Both the position numbers and the translations under genes were made by a program. Shown one piece after another: positions 52,929-62,308 of a stretch of DNA of 64,000 nucleotides. Under the pieces are notes generated by a model. It did not search any database. It had not been told where the DNA came from and saw nothing but the letters and a program-made list of their open reading frames with translations. The DNA comes from Devosia nitrariae. Lineage in GTDB: Bacteria > Pseudomonadota > Alphaproteobacteria > Rhizobiales > Devosiaceae. Every line of letters begins with the position of its first letter. Position 1 is the first letter of the stretch. The stretch is from contig NZ_BSNS01000008.1 in assembly GCF_030160115.1 (NCBI RefSeq), positions 1 through 64,000 of the forward strand, written 5' to 3'.

Positions 52929-53051
52929 ATGCAGCGCAAGCGCGCCATCGCCATTGCCGCCCAGCAACGCCGGACCTTCGAGGCCCGGATGATTATTGCT
53001 GCCGGGCTGCTGCTGCTTCCCGCGCTCCTTCTCCTTCTTATCAGCCCCTGA
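52929..53051 (+). CDS. Small Leu-rich ORF upstream of leuA (candidate leader)
   Basis: A 40-codon frame reads MQRKRAIAIAAQQRRTFEAR, then MIIAAGLLLLPALLLLLISP, with TGA at 53049. Nine Leu codons fall within eleven positions just before the stop, 107 bases upstream of leuA. That is the pattern of a leucine-responsive leader peptide. It would also serve as a single membrane helix with a basic N-terminus. A shorter version may start at the internal ATG 52989. I found no clear terminator between it and leuA, so if regulatory, it may act on translation. Confidence 0.5.
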   Translation: MQRKRAIAIAAQQRRTFEARMIIAAGLLLLPALLLLLISP

Positions 53052-53158
53052 TCACCGGCAGCTCGGCAAGCGAGCGGGTCTTCAGGGGATACGCAAAATA
53101 GTGACACGAAATGCGTGGCCGACGAGGCGTTGCCCGGGCCGACCGATAGGATGAGAGA

Positions 53159-54721
53159 ATGACCATGAGCGCGGACAATTCCAACAAGGAACGCGTCTAC
53201 ATCTTCGATACGACGCTGCGCGACGGCGAGCAGTCGCCGGGTGCCACCATGACGCTCGAGGAAAAGCTGCAGGTGGCCGAAGCGCTCGACGAAATGGGTG
53301 TCGATATCATCGAAGCGGGCTTCCCCATCGCCTCGGTTGGCGACTTCGAGGCGGTCTGCGCGGTGGCCAAGCAGGTCAAGCACGCCACCGTCGCCGGGCT
53401 TGCCCGCGCCATTCCCGCCGATATCGACCGGGCGGGCGAGGCGGTGCGTCATGCCCAGCGCGGGCGCATCCACACGTTCGTATCGACCTCTCCGATCCAC
53501 CTTGCGCACCAGATGCGCAAGACCGAGGACGAGGTGATCGAGATCATCGCCAGGACCGTGTCGCAGGCGCGCAACCTCATCGACGACGTCGAGTGGAGCG
53601 CCATGGATGCGACCCGCACGCCGATCGAGTTTCTGATGCGGTGCGTTGAAACGGCGATCAAGGCGGGCGCCTCGACCATCAACCTGCCCGATACGGTCGG
53701 TTACGCGGTGCCCGAAGAGCACTACGCGATGTTCAAGACCATCATCGACAAGGTACCGGGTGCCGACAAGGCTATCTTCTCGGTTCATTGCCACGACGAT
53801 CTCGGCATGGCCGTCGCCAATTCGCTGGCCGGAGTCGCGGGTGGCGCGCGGCAGGTGGAGTGTACCATCAACGGACTCGGCGAGCGGGCCGGCAACGCAG
53901 CGCTCGAAGAGATCGTCATGGCCTTGCGCACCCGCGGCGACGCCATGCCCTACTACACAAATGTGGAGACGACGCAGCTCTCCCGCGCCAGCCGCATCGT
54001 TTCGGCAGCAGCCAACTTCCCGGTGCAGTTCAACAAGGCGATCGTCGGCAAGAACGCCTTCGCGCACGAAAGCGGCATCCACCAGGACGGCATGCTCAAG
54101 AACGCGGAAACCTACGAAATCATGACCCCCGAGAGCGTCGGCATCAAGGCGACCACGCTCGTCATGGGCAAGCATTCCGGCCGCGCCGCCTTCAAGGACA
54201 AGCTGAAGGAATTGGGCTACGAGCTTGGCGACAATGCCTTCCAGGAGGCGTTCGTGCGCTTCAAGGATCTGGCCGACCGCAAGAAGCATATCTACGATGC
54301 CGACATCGTCGCGCTGGTCGATGACGAGGTGGGCTCGGCCGGCGACCGCATCAGGCTCGTCAACATGGAGGTCGTCTCCAAGACGGGCGGTGTGCATCGG
54401 TGCTCCATGACCCTTTCGATCGACGGACAAGAGAACACGGTCACCTACGACGGCATGGGCTCGGTCGACGCGATCTTCAACGCGATCAAGCAGGGCGTCG
54501 GGCAGAACCCGCATCTGGTGCTCTACGCGATCGATGGCGTCACCGGCGGCACGGACGCGCAGGCGAACGCGCATGTGCGCCTTGAGCTCAACGGGCGGAT
54601 CGCGTCGGGTAACGCGGCCGAACCCGATACGCTCGTCGCCTCGGCGCGCGCGTATCTCAACGCCTACAATCGCCTGCTGCTCGAGCGCGGCGCCTCCGCC
54701 CAGGGGGCGCTCGCGGGGTGA
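53159..54721 (+). CDS. leuA: 2-isopropylmalate synthase
   Basis: Commits 2-oxoisovalerate to leucine synthesis by condensing it with acetyl-CoA. The 520-residue type I enzyme has the catalytic TIM barrel ([33 protein letters not shown] metal site, [15 protein letters not shown]) and a C-terminal LeuA allosteric domain from about 395 ([20 protein letters not shown]) where leucine inhibits. The start is ATG 53159; ATG 53165 is also possible. A Leu-rich small ORF upstream may regulate it. The stop overlaps a GNAT gene. Confidence 0.96.
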   Translation: MTMSADNSNKERVYIFDTTLRDGEQSPGATMTLEEKLQVAEALDEMGVDIIEAGFPIASVGDFEAVCAVAKQVKHATVAGLARAIPADIDRAGEAVRHAQRGRIHTFVSTSPIHLAHQMRKTEDEVIEIIARTVSQARNLIDDVEWSAMDATRTPIEFLMRCVETAIKAGASTINLPDTVGYAVPEEHYAMFKTIIDKVPGADKAIFSVHCHDDLGMAVANSLAGVAGGARQVECTINGLGERAGNAALEEIVMALRTRGDAMPYYTNVETTQLSRASRIVSAAANFPVQFNKAIVGKNAFAHESGIHQDGMLKNAETYEIMTPESVGIKATTLVMGKHSGRAAFKDKLKELGYELGDNAFQEAFVRFKDLADRKKHIYDADIVALVDDEVGSAGDRIRLVNMEVVSKTGGVHRCSMTLSIDGQENTVTYDGMGSVDAIFNAIKQGVGQNPHLVLYAIDGVTGGTDAQANAHVRLELNGRIASGNAAEPDTLVASARAYLNAYNRLLLERGASAQGALAG

Positions 54722-55179
54722 GTCGGTACGAACTCGCCCCTGTCACCACACCCGAGCTGTGGTCAGCACTGCACGACATCCGTCGCGCGGTGCTGTTCAG
54801 TCCTGGCCGCCACGCAACGTCCATCGTCTACAACGACAACCACCCGGACGATCGGAAGCCGGGACACCACCCCTTCGTTCTGCTGGCCGATGGAAAGCCG
54901 GTGGGGACCGCTCGCCTCGACGAGATCGGCGACGGTCGGGGCGTTGTCAGGCTGGTGGCGATCGTTGCTGAGCTGCAGGGGCGAGGCCATGGCCGGATCC
55001 TGGGCACGATGGTCGACGAGGAGGCAGCTCGACGCGGTCTTGAAATCCTCCACGTCAACGCGGCGGCCGATGCGCTCGGATATTATGAGGCGCTCGGTTG
55101 GCGACGCGATTCGTGGGATCCATCCGAGCTGGCCGGCATTGCAGCCGCCTGTATCCAGATGAGCAAGGTTCTCGTTTAA
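54718..55179 (+). CDS. GNAT N-acetyltransferase
   Basis: A 153-residue GNAT protein beginning at GTG 54718, which overlaps the leuA stop (GTGA). The acetyl-CoA site is in VRLVAIVAELQGRGHGRILG and the final helix region reads HVNAAADALGYYEALGWRRD. The substrate is unknown. Being coupled to leuA may be a matter of position rather than pathway. Confidence 0.82.
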   Translation: MSRYELAPVTTPELWSALHDIRRAVLFSPGRHATSIVYNDNHPDDRKPGHHPFVLLADGKPVGTARLDEIGDGRGVVRLVAIVAELQGRGHGRILGTMVDEEAARRGLEILHVNAAADALGYYEALGWRRDSWDPSELAGIAAACIQMSKVLV

Positions 55180-55255
55180 CTGCATTGCACTGCCCGCAAT
55201 TGTATTCCCCGCGACCTTACGCCAATAGAGAGGCGTTTGTCGGTGCGGAGATGAC

Positions 55256-56209
55256 ATGGCGTTGCGTGCGGAGATCAGAGGCCTGCTGACCGGGCTCGGA
55301 CTGGTCGCAGCGGCGGTGGTGGTGGCCGCCAGCGGTCCAACCTATATCCCTGGCCAGGCGCTGTTGCAGTCGCTGCGCCCGCACTTGGCGGTTGGCCTGC
55401 TGGTTTATGCCGTGGTTGTACTATTTTCCGGCGCGCGTTGGCGGGCACTGGCCCTGGCAGGGATCGCCGCAGTCAGCATCGCGCACACCGCTTGGATCAT
55501 CATCCCGCAGCAGCAAGCGCGTGCGGCAGTCGCGGCACGGCCGACGGTCACGCAGTTCGACCTTTTGAGCTTCAACGTCCTAAACACCAACAAGGGCAAC
55601 AGCGCTCCGATCGTCGACATGATCCTCGAGCGCGATGCCGACGTCGTCATCCTGATGGAGGCGGCGCCGCTCTTGCCCGATATCGAGCGGCTGCGGACCG
55701 CTTACCCTTACGGCATTGGCTGCGAGCTGGAGGCGACCTGCGACACGCTCCTGGTGAGCAAAACGCCGCTGGAGAAGTCCTCGCGCCTGGCTGATCTCGG
55801 CCATATCTTCCCCCGACGTGTGATCTATGCAGCGTCAGTGATCGATGGTCATCGCGTGAACCTGGTTGCCGCCCATTTGACCAAGCCCTATTTCGACTAC
55901 TTCTCGGTAGCCGAAGCTCGTGTACTCAGGAAAGGTCTGAATGGACTGGAAGGGCCGGTGGTCGTCGCCGGCGATTTCAACGCCGCGCCGTGGTCGCGCA
56001 ACCTTATCCGGCTGATGCGCAACGCGGATCTGTTGACCGGCAACGCCTATCCGGGCACGTGGCCGGTGGAGCTCGGCGATCTCGGTGTGCCGATCGATAC
56101 CATGTTCACGCGAGCTCCCGCGGTCATCACCTCGATCGAGGGGCTGCCCGACCCGATGGGGTCAAATCACCGCGGCATAGTCGCCCAAATCACGCTCGTT
56201 GAGCAGTGA
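55256..56209 (+). CDS. Membrane-anchored endonuclease/exonuclease/phosphatase-family protein
   Basis: A 317-residue protein with three N-terminal membrane helices (GLGLVAAAVVVAASG, LLVYAVVVLFSGARW, LALAGIAAVSIAHTAWI). A Mg2+-dependent EEP domain follows from about 100: FDLLSFNVLNTNKGNSAPIV, Glu in VVILMEAAPLLP, VVVAGDFNAAPWS and a final MGSNHRGIVAQI with the catalytic His. The domain probably faces the periplasm. It may be a phosphodiesterase or nuclease. Its 3' end overlaps the convergent aminotransferase by 20 bases. Confidence 0.87.
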   Translation: MALRAEIRGLLTGLGLVAAAVVVAASGPTYIPGQALLQSLRPHLAVGLLVYAVVVLFSGARWRALALAGIAAVSIAHTAWIIIPQQQARAAVAARPTVTQFDLLSFNVLNTNKGNSAPIVDMILERDADVVILMEAAPLLPDIERLRTAYPYGIGCELEATCDTLLVSKTPLEKSSRLADLGHIFPRRVIYAASVIDGHRVNLVAAHLTKPYFDYFSVAEARVLRKGLNGLEGPVVVAGDFNAAPWSRNLIRLMRNADLLTGNAYPGTWPVELGDLGVPIDTMFTRAPAVITSIEGLPDPMGSNHRGIVAQITLVEQ

Positions 56210-57314
56210 GGGCTTGCGCCGCCGCGATGGCGGCGGGCAGTTCTGCCTCGAAGATGTCGAGCGCTTCATCCGGTCCGACGCTGACGCGGATGCAACGGTC
56301 CAAACCCTGCGAGGCCGGTTTCCGGACGAACACGCCACGCGCGACCAGTCCTTCGAGCACGCCGAGGGCATAGGCGCCGTCGCGGCCGCAATCGATGGCA
56401 ACGAAGTTGGTTGCCGAGGGGATGGCCTCGAATCCATTAGCGGCGGCTATGGCATAGACGCGCTGGCGGGCGGCTGCCGTGCGGGCGACGACATCGGCGA
56501 GCCACGCTTCATCGGCAAGCGCCGCGATGGCGCCGGCCTGGCCCATACGGCTGATGCCGAAATGGTTGCGGATGCGGTTGAAGGGCGCGATCGCCTCGCG
56601 AACACCCACCACATAGCCGACTCGCACACCGGCCATGCCATGGGCCTTGGAGAAGGTGCGCATGCGCAAGACGTTCGGGCGTAGCGGATGGATCGGGGGC
56701 AGCGTACCTGCCGGGGCGAACTCGCCATAGGCTTCATCGAGAATCAGCATGGTGTCGGAGGGCAGCGCGTCGATAAAGGCGGTGATTTCCGCGGCGGTCC
56801 ACCAAGTCCCCATGGGGTTGTCCGGATTGGCCAGGTAGACGAGTCGTGCCTTCTCGCGGCGAACCGCCTCGGCAAGGCCGGCAAGGTTCTCGCGGTCGGC
56901 CTCGTAGGGCACCTTGACCTGCCGCCCGCCGAAGCCGGCGACGTGGAAGTCGAAGGTCGGATAGCCTCCGGCCGAGGTCACCACCGGCTCGCCCGGCTCA
57001 ATGTAGAGCCGCGCGGCAAGGCCTAACAAGGCATCGATGCCTTCCCCCGGCATGACCTCGTCCGCCGCCACGCCCAGGTGGTCGGCGAGGGCGACCCGCA
57101 GATCGTGATTTTCCGGATCGCCGTACTTCCAGCTCTCATGGCTGGCCGCGGCCATTACGGCGAGCACGCGCGGGGAAGGGCCGAAGCCGCTCTCGTTGGC
57201 GCCGAGCCGGGCGCGGAACGGTTTGCCGAGGCGACGTTCGATCGCCTCGGGTCCGACAAAGGGCACAGCTTCGGGCAGGGCGGCGGCAAGGCGCGCTAGC
57301 GGTGGTCTGGTCAA
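56190..57314 (-). CDS. Histidinol-phosphate aminotransferase-like PLP enzyme
   Basis: A 374-residue class I/II aminotransferase. The PLP lysine is in RTFSKAHGMAGVRVGYVVG. Other landmarks are LGANESGFGPSPRVLAVMA, VYLANPDNPMGTWW and LDEAYGEFAP. Overall it is HisC-like, but a histidine-pathway context is absent, so it may use another substrate. I chose TTG 57314 because GGGAGGAAAGA precedes it at ideal spacing. An in-frame ATG further upstream (57410) gives no homologous residues. Confidence 0.85.
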   Translation of the reverse strand: MTRPPLARLAAALPEAVPFVGPEAIERRLGKPFRARLGANESGFGPSPRVLAVMAAASHESWKYGDPENHDLRVALADHLGVAADEVMPGEGIDALLGLAARLYIEPGEPVVTSAGGYPTFDFHVAGFGGRQVKVPYEADRENLAGLAEAVRREKARLVYLANPDNPMGTWWTAAEITAFIDALPSDTMLILDEAYGEFAPAGTLPPIHPLRPNVLRMRTFSKAHGMAGVRVGYVVGVREAIAPFNRIRNHFGISRMGQAGAIAALADEAWLADVVARTAAARQRVYAIAAANGFEAIPSATNFVAIDCGRDGAYALGVLEGLVARGVFVRKPASQGLDRCIRVSVGPDEALDIFEAELPAAIAAAQALTAQRA

Positions 57315-57633
57315 TCTTTCCTCCCATGGGCGATTCGTGCTTGCGGCGCCCCAGCCAATGCTTTTCGGGCAAGGTAATGCGGTCTGCCCGCCCGAGGCAA
57401 ACCTCTCCATCTAATCCGGCTGGAGCACAGCCCCCATGTTTTGCACAGGACGTCCGCACCTTCATCCCGCGCAACCCGTTGGGGGCAGAGGATTTGCGGC
57501 CCGGTGTTCATTGCACTCAATTTTCAACAAATTGCAGCTTCTGCGGAAAGGTCCGTGAAGGCATGCCGGCTCACCTTCGTCCCATGGCCAAGGCCGATTC
57601 TCACCCCCTTCAACCACCCCTGGAGACAGCGTC
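57315..57633. other. Intergenic region, nothing distinctive
   Basis: This spacer lies between the aminotransferase start and a small plus-strand gene, so it holds two divergent promoters. No coding frame, RNA gene or strong palindrome was recognised. Confidence 0.5.
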
Positions 57634-57843
57634 ATGCTCCCCACTTTCCTGCTTGCCCGCGACCACCTCGAGCAGGCTGCGGTCATTCTGCAGGGTTCTG
57701 ATACCCGCTCCCGGCAATTGCGCCATATCATCGAGCGTACGATCGGGCTAATGGACGAATTCCAACGCCGCCAGCCAAGGCGGGCGGACAATGTGCTCGA
57801 CTTCGCCGAATTCCGGCGCCAGCGGTACGGATCGCCGCAGTAA
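57634..57843 (+). CDS. Small conserved-looking hypothetical protein, 69 residues
   Basis: The frame starts at ATG 57634 after TGGAGACA and encodes a soluble helical protein (LARDHLEQAAVILQGSD, TRSRQLRHIIERTIGLMDEF) with a basic tail (FRRQRYGSPQ). I do not know the family. Good ribosome binding site and amphipathic pattern favour a real gene. Confidence 0.55.
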   Translation: MLPTFLLARDHLEQAAVILQGSDTRSRQLRHIIERTIGLMDEFQRRQPRRADNVLDFAEFRRQRYGSPQ

Positions 57844-57907
57844 CCGGTGCATGAGGAAAGACGCCCAGGGAACCGGGCTCGCGGATGGGGGTGCCGCGAC
57901 GACGTTA

Positions 57908-57934
57908 ACGAGCGCGCAGTTTTTGCGCGCTCGT
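57908..57934. repeat. Strong 11-bp hairpin upstream of tRNA-Lys
   Basis: ACGAGCGCGCA (57908-57918) and TGCGCGCTCGT (57924-57934) pair perfectly around a GTTTT loop. It may be the terminator for the small upstream gene, though no U run follows. Confidence 0.55.
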
Positions 57935-57985
57935 CCTATAGACAGGGCCAAAACCCTTTGATAGAGAGGCGCCACTTTGGTGGCC

Positions 57986-58061
<76 letters not shown>

Positions 58062-58206
58062 AAGGCCGGCGCTGACAGGCGCCAGACAGGTTTTCATGTC
58101 AGATTGACCGCTTCCGTACGACCGAGTCCCTCAGGCCCGGTCCGCGTCGGCGTGCAATCTGAACGTCATGGAGCGGCCTCAAGCCGCCCGCCCCCGGAGG
58201 TCCCTT

Positions 58207-58908
58207 ATGCCGTTTGGCATCGACGCCAGCTTCGTTTCCTCATTCTTTCAGGTCATCCTCATCGATCTGGTTCTCGCTGGCGATAACGCTGTCGTCATTG
58301 GCCTGGCGGCGGCGGGACTGCCCAAGGCAGTGCGGGGGCGCGCGATCCTAATCGGTATCGCGGCGGCGACGGTAATGCGCATTGGCTTTGCGCTCATCAC
58401 CACCCAGCTCCTTGCCATGACCGGCCTGCTGCTCGCCGGCGGCCTGCTTCTCCTGTGGGTCTGCTGGAAGATGTATGAGGAACTGCGCATCTCGCCGGCC
58501 GAGCATGAAGCAGCGGCCGAGGCCGTCGCTCACGCCGACCTCAACGCAGACGGTACCATCGCCGGCGGCGCGGCGCCCAAGACGCTGCGCCAGGCTGTCA
58601 TCCAGATCATCATCGCCGATGTCTCCATGTCGCTCGACAACGTTCTGGCCGTGGCGGGTGCGGCCCAGCACCATTGGGAGGTGCTGGTCTTCGGTCTCGT
58701 GCTCTCGGTCGCGCTGATGGGCGTGGCGTCGGCCTTCATCGCCAAGCTTCTCAACCGGCACCGCTGGATCGCCTGGGTGGGGCTGCTCATCATCCTCTAC
58801 GTGGCGATCAAGATGGTCTATGAAGGCGCTGACCAGGTTCTCGGCTACACGCTGCCGCATATCCCCTTCATCTATGGGGGGCATGCGGCTCCCGCCGCTG
58901 CGCATTAA
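58207..58908 (+). CDS. TerC family membrane protein (YjbE-like)
   Basis: A 233-residue protein with about seven membrane helices. The TerC acidic motifs are LVLAGDNAVVIGLAAAGLP near the start and DVSMSLDNVLAVAGAAQHH in the second half; these Asp/Asn pairs are the proposed metal site. Relatives (YjbE/Alx) are linked to manganese export or metal stress. The start at 58207 follows GGAGGTCCCTT. I looked for a yybP-ykoY Mn2+ riboswitch upstream and did not find a convincing one. Confidence 0.9.
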   Translation: MPFGIDASFVSSFFQVILIDLVLAGDNAVVIGLAAAGLPKAVRGRAILIGIAAATVMRIGFALITTQLLAMTGLLLAGGLLLLWVCWKMYEELRISPAEHEAAAEAVAHADLNADGTIAGGAAPKTLRQAVIQIIIADVSMSLDNVLAVAGAAQHHWEVLVFGLVLSVALMGVASAFIAKLLNRHRWIAWVGLLIILYVAIKMVYEGADQVLGYTLPHIPFIYGGHAAPAAAH

Positions 58909-59036
58909 CCGGGCGGCACGCCGCCAGGTTTCGGTAACCAAGGGCGCAGGTTTGCGGCATTTGGTCCGTCGGGATAGGGTTTTGCACACCCTCTGGCGCT
59001 AGTGTCCGGCGAAGAGAGTTCGCAGCGGATCATCTG

Positions 59037-60212
59037 ATGTCAGCCATCGAAGAGCAAACGTCGCCAGCCTTGCCGGCCGTGGCGGCAAAGGATGCAGCGT
59101 CCGCTCTCGGCCTGACGGTCGAGATCGCATCCGGCAGCGCGTGGGACGCGGCCGTTGCCGATTTCGACGAGGTCTGCCAGGAGCAGCTCCATGCGTTCTC
59201 GGCCACACGTTGGCCGGGAACCGTGCAGGAGCCCGTGCTCTTCCGGCAAGGCGGCGAACTCGTGGGCGGTGCGCTGATGATGATCCAGCCCTTGCCGCTG
59301 CGGCTCGGCGCGATCGCCGTTTCCAAATGGGGGCCGATGCTCAAGGACGCCGGCCGGGCGGATGCGGAGGCTATCCATGCCGGCATGATCGAGTTGCTGA
59401 TCGCGGACTACGCACGAGCGCGCGGCATGATGCTCTCGGTGCTGCCGCGTGCGGCGCTCGAAGCCGACAACAGACGCCATCGCTATCTTGTCGAGCGTGG
59501 CTTTCGGCGCGGCTCGGAGCTTCTCTATCCCAGCCGCTACATCGTCAACCTCAGGCTCGACGACGCCGGGCTGCGCAAGAGCTTTGCGCAGAAATGGCGC
59601 TATCACCTCAACAAGTCGGAAAAAGAAGGCCTTGCCTTCGAGCATGCGGACGTCGCGCGCATGGACGAGTTCCACGCCCTCTACAGCGCCATGACTGACC
59701 GCAAGCAGTTCTCCGACCATTCGGCTTACGACACTGTCGATACGCTGATGACGATGAAGCCGCCGAATTTGCGGCCCGAGCTCTTTTTCGTGCGGCACGA
59801 GAGCGGGATCGTTGCCGGGGCGATCATCTTCACGGCAGGCGACAGGGCCGTTTATCTCTATGGGGCGACGAGCGACCGGGCTCTTCCCCTGCGGGCCGGC
59901 TATTTCCTGCACTGGCACGTCATCCGGTGGTTGCGCGACAATACCCGCGCCAACTGGTACGACCTCGGCGGCACCGACGGCTATCAGGGGTTGCACCAGT
60001 TCAAGAAGGGGATGGTGGGTGAGGCGGGGGTTATCCGACCGGTACCCCCCGTTGCCAATTATGCCGACAACCCGATGGCCTTGTTGGTCGGTGAGGGGGC
60101 TTTTGCCGCGCGCGATGCCTATCATCAGGTGCAGCGCACAATCCATGCCTGGCGCAACCCGAAGGCGCGGCCCGATCAACCGCGATCGGCGGAAAACGGA
60201 GAGGCTCGATGA
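59037..60212 (+). CDS. FemAB/GNAT-fold peptidoglycan-bridge-type protein
   Basis: A 391-residue double GNAT-like protein of the FemAB/FemX family: KSFAQKWRYHLNKSEKEGL and FHALYSAMTDRKQFSDHSAY in the middle, AGAIIFTAGDRAVYLYGATS and GYFLHWHVIRWLRDN with YDLGGTDGYQGLHQFKKGM at the end. FemAB members attach amino acids to peptidoglycan precursors; Gram-negative relatives may modify cell-envelope polysaccharides. Its stop overlaps the flippase start, which supports an envelope role. Confidence 0.83.
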   Translation: MSAIEEQTSPALPAVAAKDAASALGLTVEIASGSAWDAAVADFDEVCQEQLHAFSATRWPGTVQEPVLFRQGGELVGGALMMIQPLPLRLGAIAVSKWGPMLKDAGRADAEAIHAGMIELLIADYARARGMMLSVLPRAALEADNRRHRYLVERGFRRGSELLYPSRYIVNLRLDDAGLRKSFAQKWRYHLNKSEKEGLAFEHADVARMDEFHALYSAMTDRKQFSDHSAYDTVDTLMTMKPPNLRPELFFVRHESGIVAGAIIFTAGDRAVYLYGATSDRALPLRAGYFLHWHVIRWLRDNTRANWYDLGGTDGYQGLHQFKKGMVGEAGVIRPVPPVANYADNPMALLVGEGAFAARDAYHQVQRTIHAWRNPKARPDQPRSAENGEAR

Positions 60213-61534
60213 GCCTCTATCGGCGGCTGGCCTCCCAGTCGAGCGTCATCTTCGCAGCGCGTCTGTTCGGCGCGGGTATCGTTTTTGTCGTACAGGCGCT
60301 GATCGCCCGCACCTGGGGTGCCGATATCTTGGGCGAATACCTCGTCATCATCGCGACGGTCAACCTCGTCGCCGTGACCATGCCTCTGGGATTCCAGACC
60401 ATCGGCGGCTATTTCGCGGCAGAGTACCGGGCGCACGGCAACCGGCGGCAACTCGTTGCTTTCCTCGCACGCGCCTATGGCCACATTGCCTTGGTATTTG
60501 CTGTACTCCTGGTTGCTGGTCAGCCGCTCCTTTCTCTCTTCGGACTGGGGCAGGGGACGGTCGCGCGGCACTTCCTGCCAGTGATGCTTCTGGCATTCGG
60601 CACGACCATGGTCTTCGTCAACGGAGCGGTGCTGGTCGGCATGAAGCGGCCGTTCGCCGGATTCTTTGCCGATACACTGTTCCGCCCGATGATCGTGATC
60701 GCGGGGTTCGCGGCAGCCGCCGCCATTGCCGACGCCGATGCAGCATTCACGGCTCTGCTCTGGTGGGTCGCCTGTGGTTACGTCGCTATCTGCCTTATAC
60801 ATTTCGGGTTTGTCGTCGCCACCGTTCTCGCCGTCGCCGACGAGGGGACCGCCAGTACGCGCGAACCGCGGCGCTGGTGGCGCTTTGCGCTGCCGTGGGT
60901 GGTGATCGGGCTTGCTACCGATTTCTTCTTCGATATCGACCTGTTGCTTCTTGCCGCGCTGCTGTCGCGCGAGGAACTGGCGATCTTCGGGGTTTGCACC
61001 AGGGTCTTTTCGCTGGTCTCGTTCGGCGTGGCGGCGGTCTATGCCGTCACCATGCCCGAAATGTTCGAAAGCGAGGCCAGGCAGGACCGGGCCGGGTTCA
61101 ACCGCAAGGTGAGCGAGGCGAACCTGGTCGCCGGTGGCCTTTCGGTATTCCTGTTCGTAGTCATGCTAATCGCGGGCCCGTTTGCACTGATGCTGTTCGG
61201 GCCGGCATTTTCAGCCGGCGCTGTTCCGCTCGCCATCCTCTGTCTCGCGCTCGTCGTGCGCTCTCTGCTGGGGCCGGCTTCTCTCGTGCTGTCCATCCAC
61301 GACAGGCCCTATGCCAGCCTGCCGGCCGTGGGGCTCGGAGTCGTGACTCTTGTTGGCGGCAATTTCCTGCTGGTGCCGGCCTTCGGGCTGATGGGAGCGG
61401 CTCTGGCGGCGCTCTTTGCCATCTCATTGTGGTCGGGAGCGTTATGGTGGACGGCACTCAAGACCGCAAAGGTCGACGTGTCGATCTTCCAGCGGTGGCG
61501 CCGGACAATCGAGCGGGCGACGCCGGCAGAGTGA
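60209..61534 (+). CDS. Oligosaccharide flippase (Wzx/MOP-type)
   Basis: A 441-residue membrane protein with twelve or more hydrophobic segments, starting IFAARLFGAGIVFVVQALIA. It belongs to the MOP superfamily of polysaccharide exporters (RTWGADILGEYLVIIATVNL, ALLSREELAIFGVCTRVFSL). It would flip lipid-linked sugars across the inner membrane. Its start overlaps the FemAB-like gene (ATGA). No glycosyltransferases are nearby, so the polymer is unknown. Confidence 0.87.
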   Translation: MSLYRRLASQSSVIFAARLFGAGIVFVVQALIARTWGADILGEYLVIIATVNLVAVTMPLGFQTIGGYFAAEYRAHGNRRQLVAFLARAYGHIALVFAVLLVAGQPLLSLFGLGQGTVARHFLPVMLLAFGTTMVFVNGAVLVGMKRPFAGFFADTLFRPMIVIAGFAAAAAIADADAAFTALLWWVACGYVAICLIHFGFVVATVLAVADEGTASTREPRRWWRFALPWVVIGLATDFFFDIDLLLLAALLSREELAIFGVCTRVFSLVSFGVAAVYAVTMPEMFESEARQDRAGFNRKVSEANLVAGGLSVFLFVVMLIAGPFALMLFGPAFSAGAVPLAILCLALVVRSLLGPASLVLSIHDRPYASLPAVGLGVVTLVGGNFLLVPAFGLMGAALAALFAISLWSGALWWTALKTAKVDVSIFQRWRRTIERATPAE

Positions 61535-62155
61535 TCAGCGCTTCAGCAGGCGCCGGATGCGGCGCCTGACCTTGGCGGAAACGCCGCCCTGCATGCCGCG
61601 ATCATAGCCGGATACGGTCTTGGTCAGCGGCCGCTCGTAGAGCAGGTAGTCTTCGCCGAAGATGTGCTTTTCGAGCGTTGCAGTCAGTGAATAGCCATAG
61701 CGCTTCATGATCAGCGCGGCGACGTCGTTGCCGGCCTTGGTGTAGGTGGCGATCTTGTGGAAGCGGCCGTCGTTCCAGTGTTCGATGAAGGCGCGCATGC
61801 CATGGGCGCCGAGGCTCGAGCGGCGGTGCTCGGGAAACACGTAGGACCAGTATAGCCAGAGCGTCCCCAGCTCCGGACCGCTGATCATGAAGGCGGCGGG
61901 CGCGCCGTCGCGCTCGAAGATCATGATGTGGAACGGATCGGCTTCGATGAGGCCGGCCAAATGGTCCTTGGTCAGCCGCGCCTTTTCGTAGGTCTTGAAC
62001 TCGGGAATGTAGAATGGCGAGGTCTCTATGGCCTCCATCAGGCGCTCATGGACGAGGTCGATGTCGGCGAAGGTGGCGGCGCGGTAAGGTCGTTCGCGCG
62101 GCGTTTCGGCGGCCGGTGCCGATGTAGTCTGCTGCAGCTCGATCGTCTCGCTCAT
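61535..62155 (-). CDS. GNAT-like protein, convergent with flippase
   Basis: A 206-residue protein with an N-acetyltransferase-like core: [60 protein letters not shown] and a final [20 protein letters not shown]. The tail is strongly basic ([12 protein letters not shown]), suggesting nucleic acid or membrane contact. Start ATG 62155 follows CTGGAGCGTACG; another ATG at 62179 is possible. The substrate is unknown. Confidence 0.75.
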   Translation of the reverse strand: MSETIELQQTTSAPAAETPRERPYRAATFADIDLVHERLMEAIETSPFYIPEFKTYEKARLTKDHLAGLIEADPFHIMIFERDGAPAAFMISGPELGTLWLYWSYVFPEHRRSSLGAHGMRAFIEHWNDGRFHKIATYTKAGNDVAALIMKRYGYSLTATLEKHIFGEDYLLYERPLTKTVSGYDRGMQGGVSAKVRRRIRRLLKR

Positions 62156-62308
62156 CGTACGCTCCAGATGAAGGGACATGCTAGCAGACCCGGCCTTGAG
62201 GCCGAAGCGTGCTTGCGCCAAGCGGTTAACGGGTCCGGTCCGCCAGGCCCTTGCCCGGTGGATGGTGCGCGATTAGAACGGGAGCCCCGAAGAGATGAGG
62301 AGGAGTCC

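Noticed and set aside
58062..58206. Possible yybP-ykoY manganese riboswitch before the TerC gene
   Set aside because: TerC genes often have one, but I could not match its conserved loops in this short leader.
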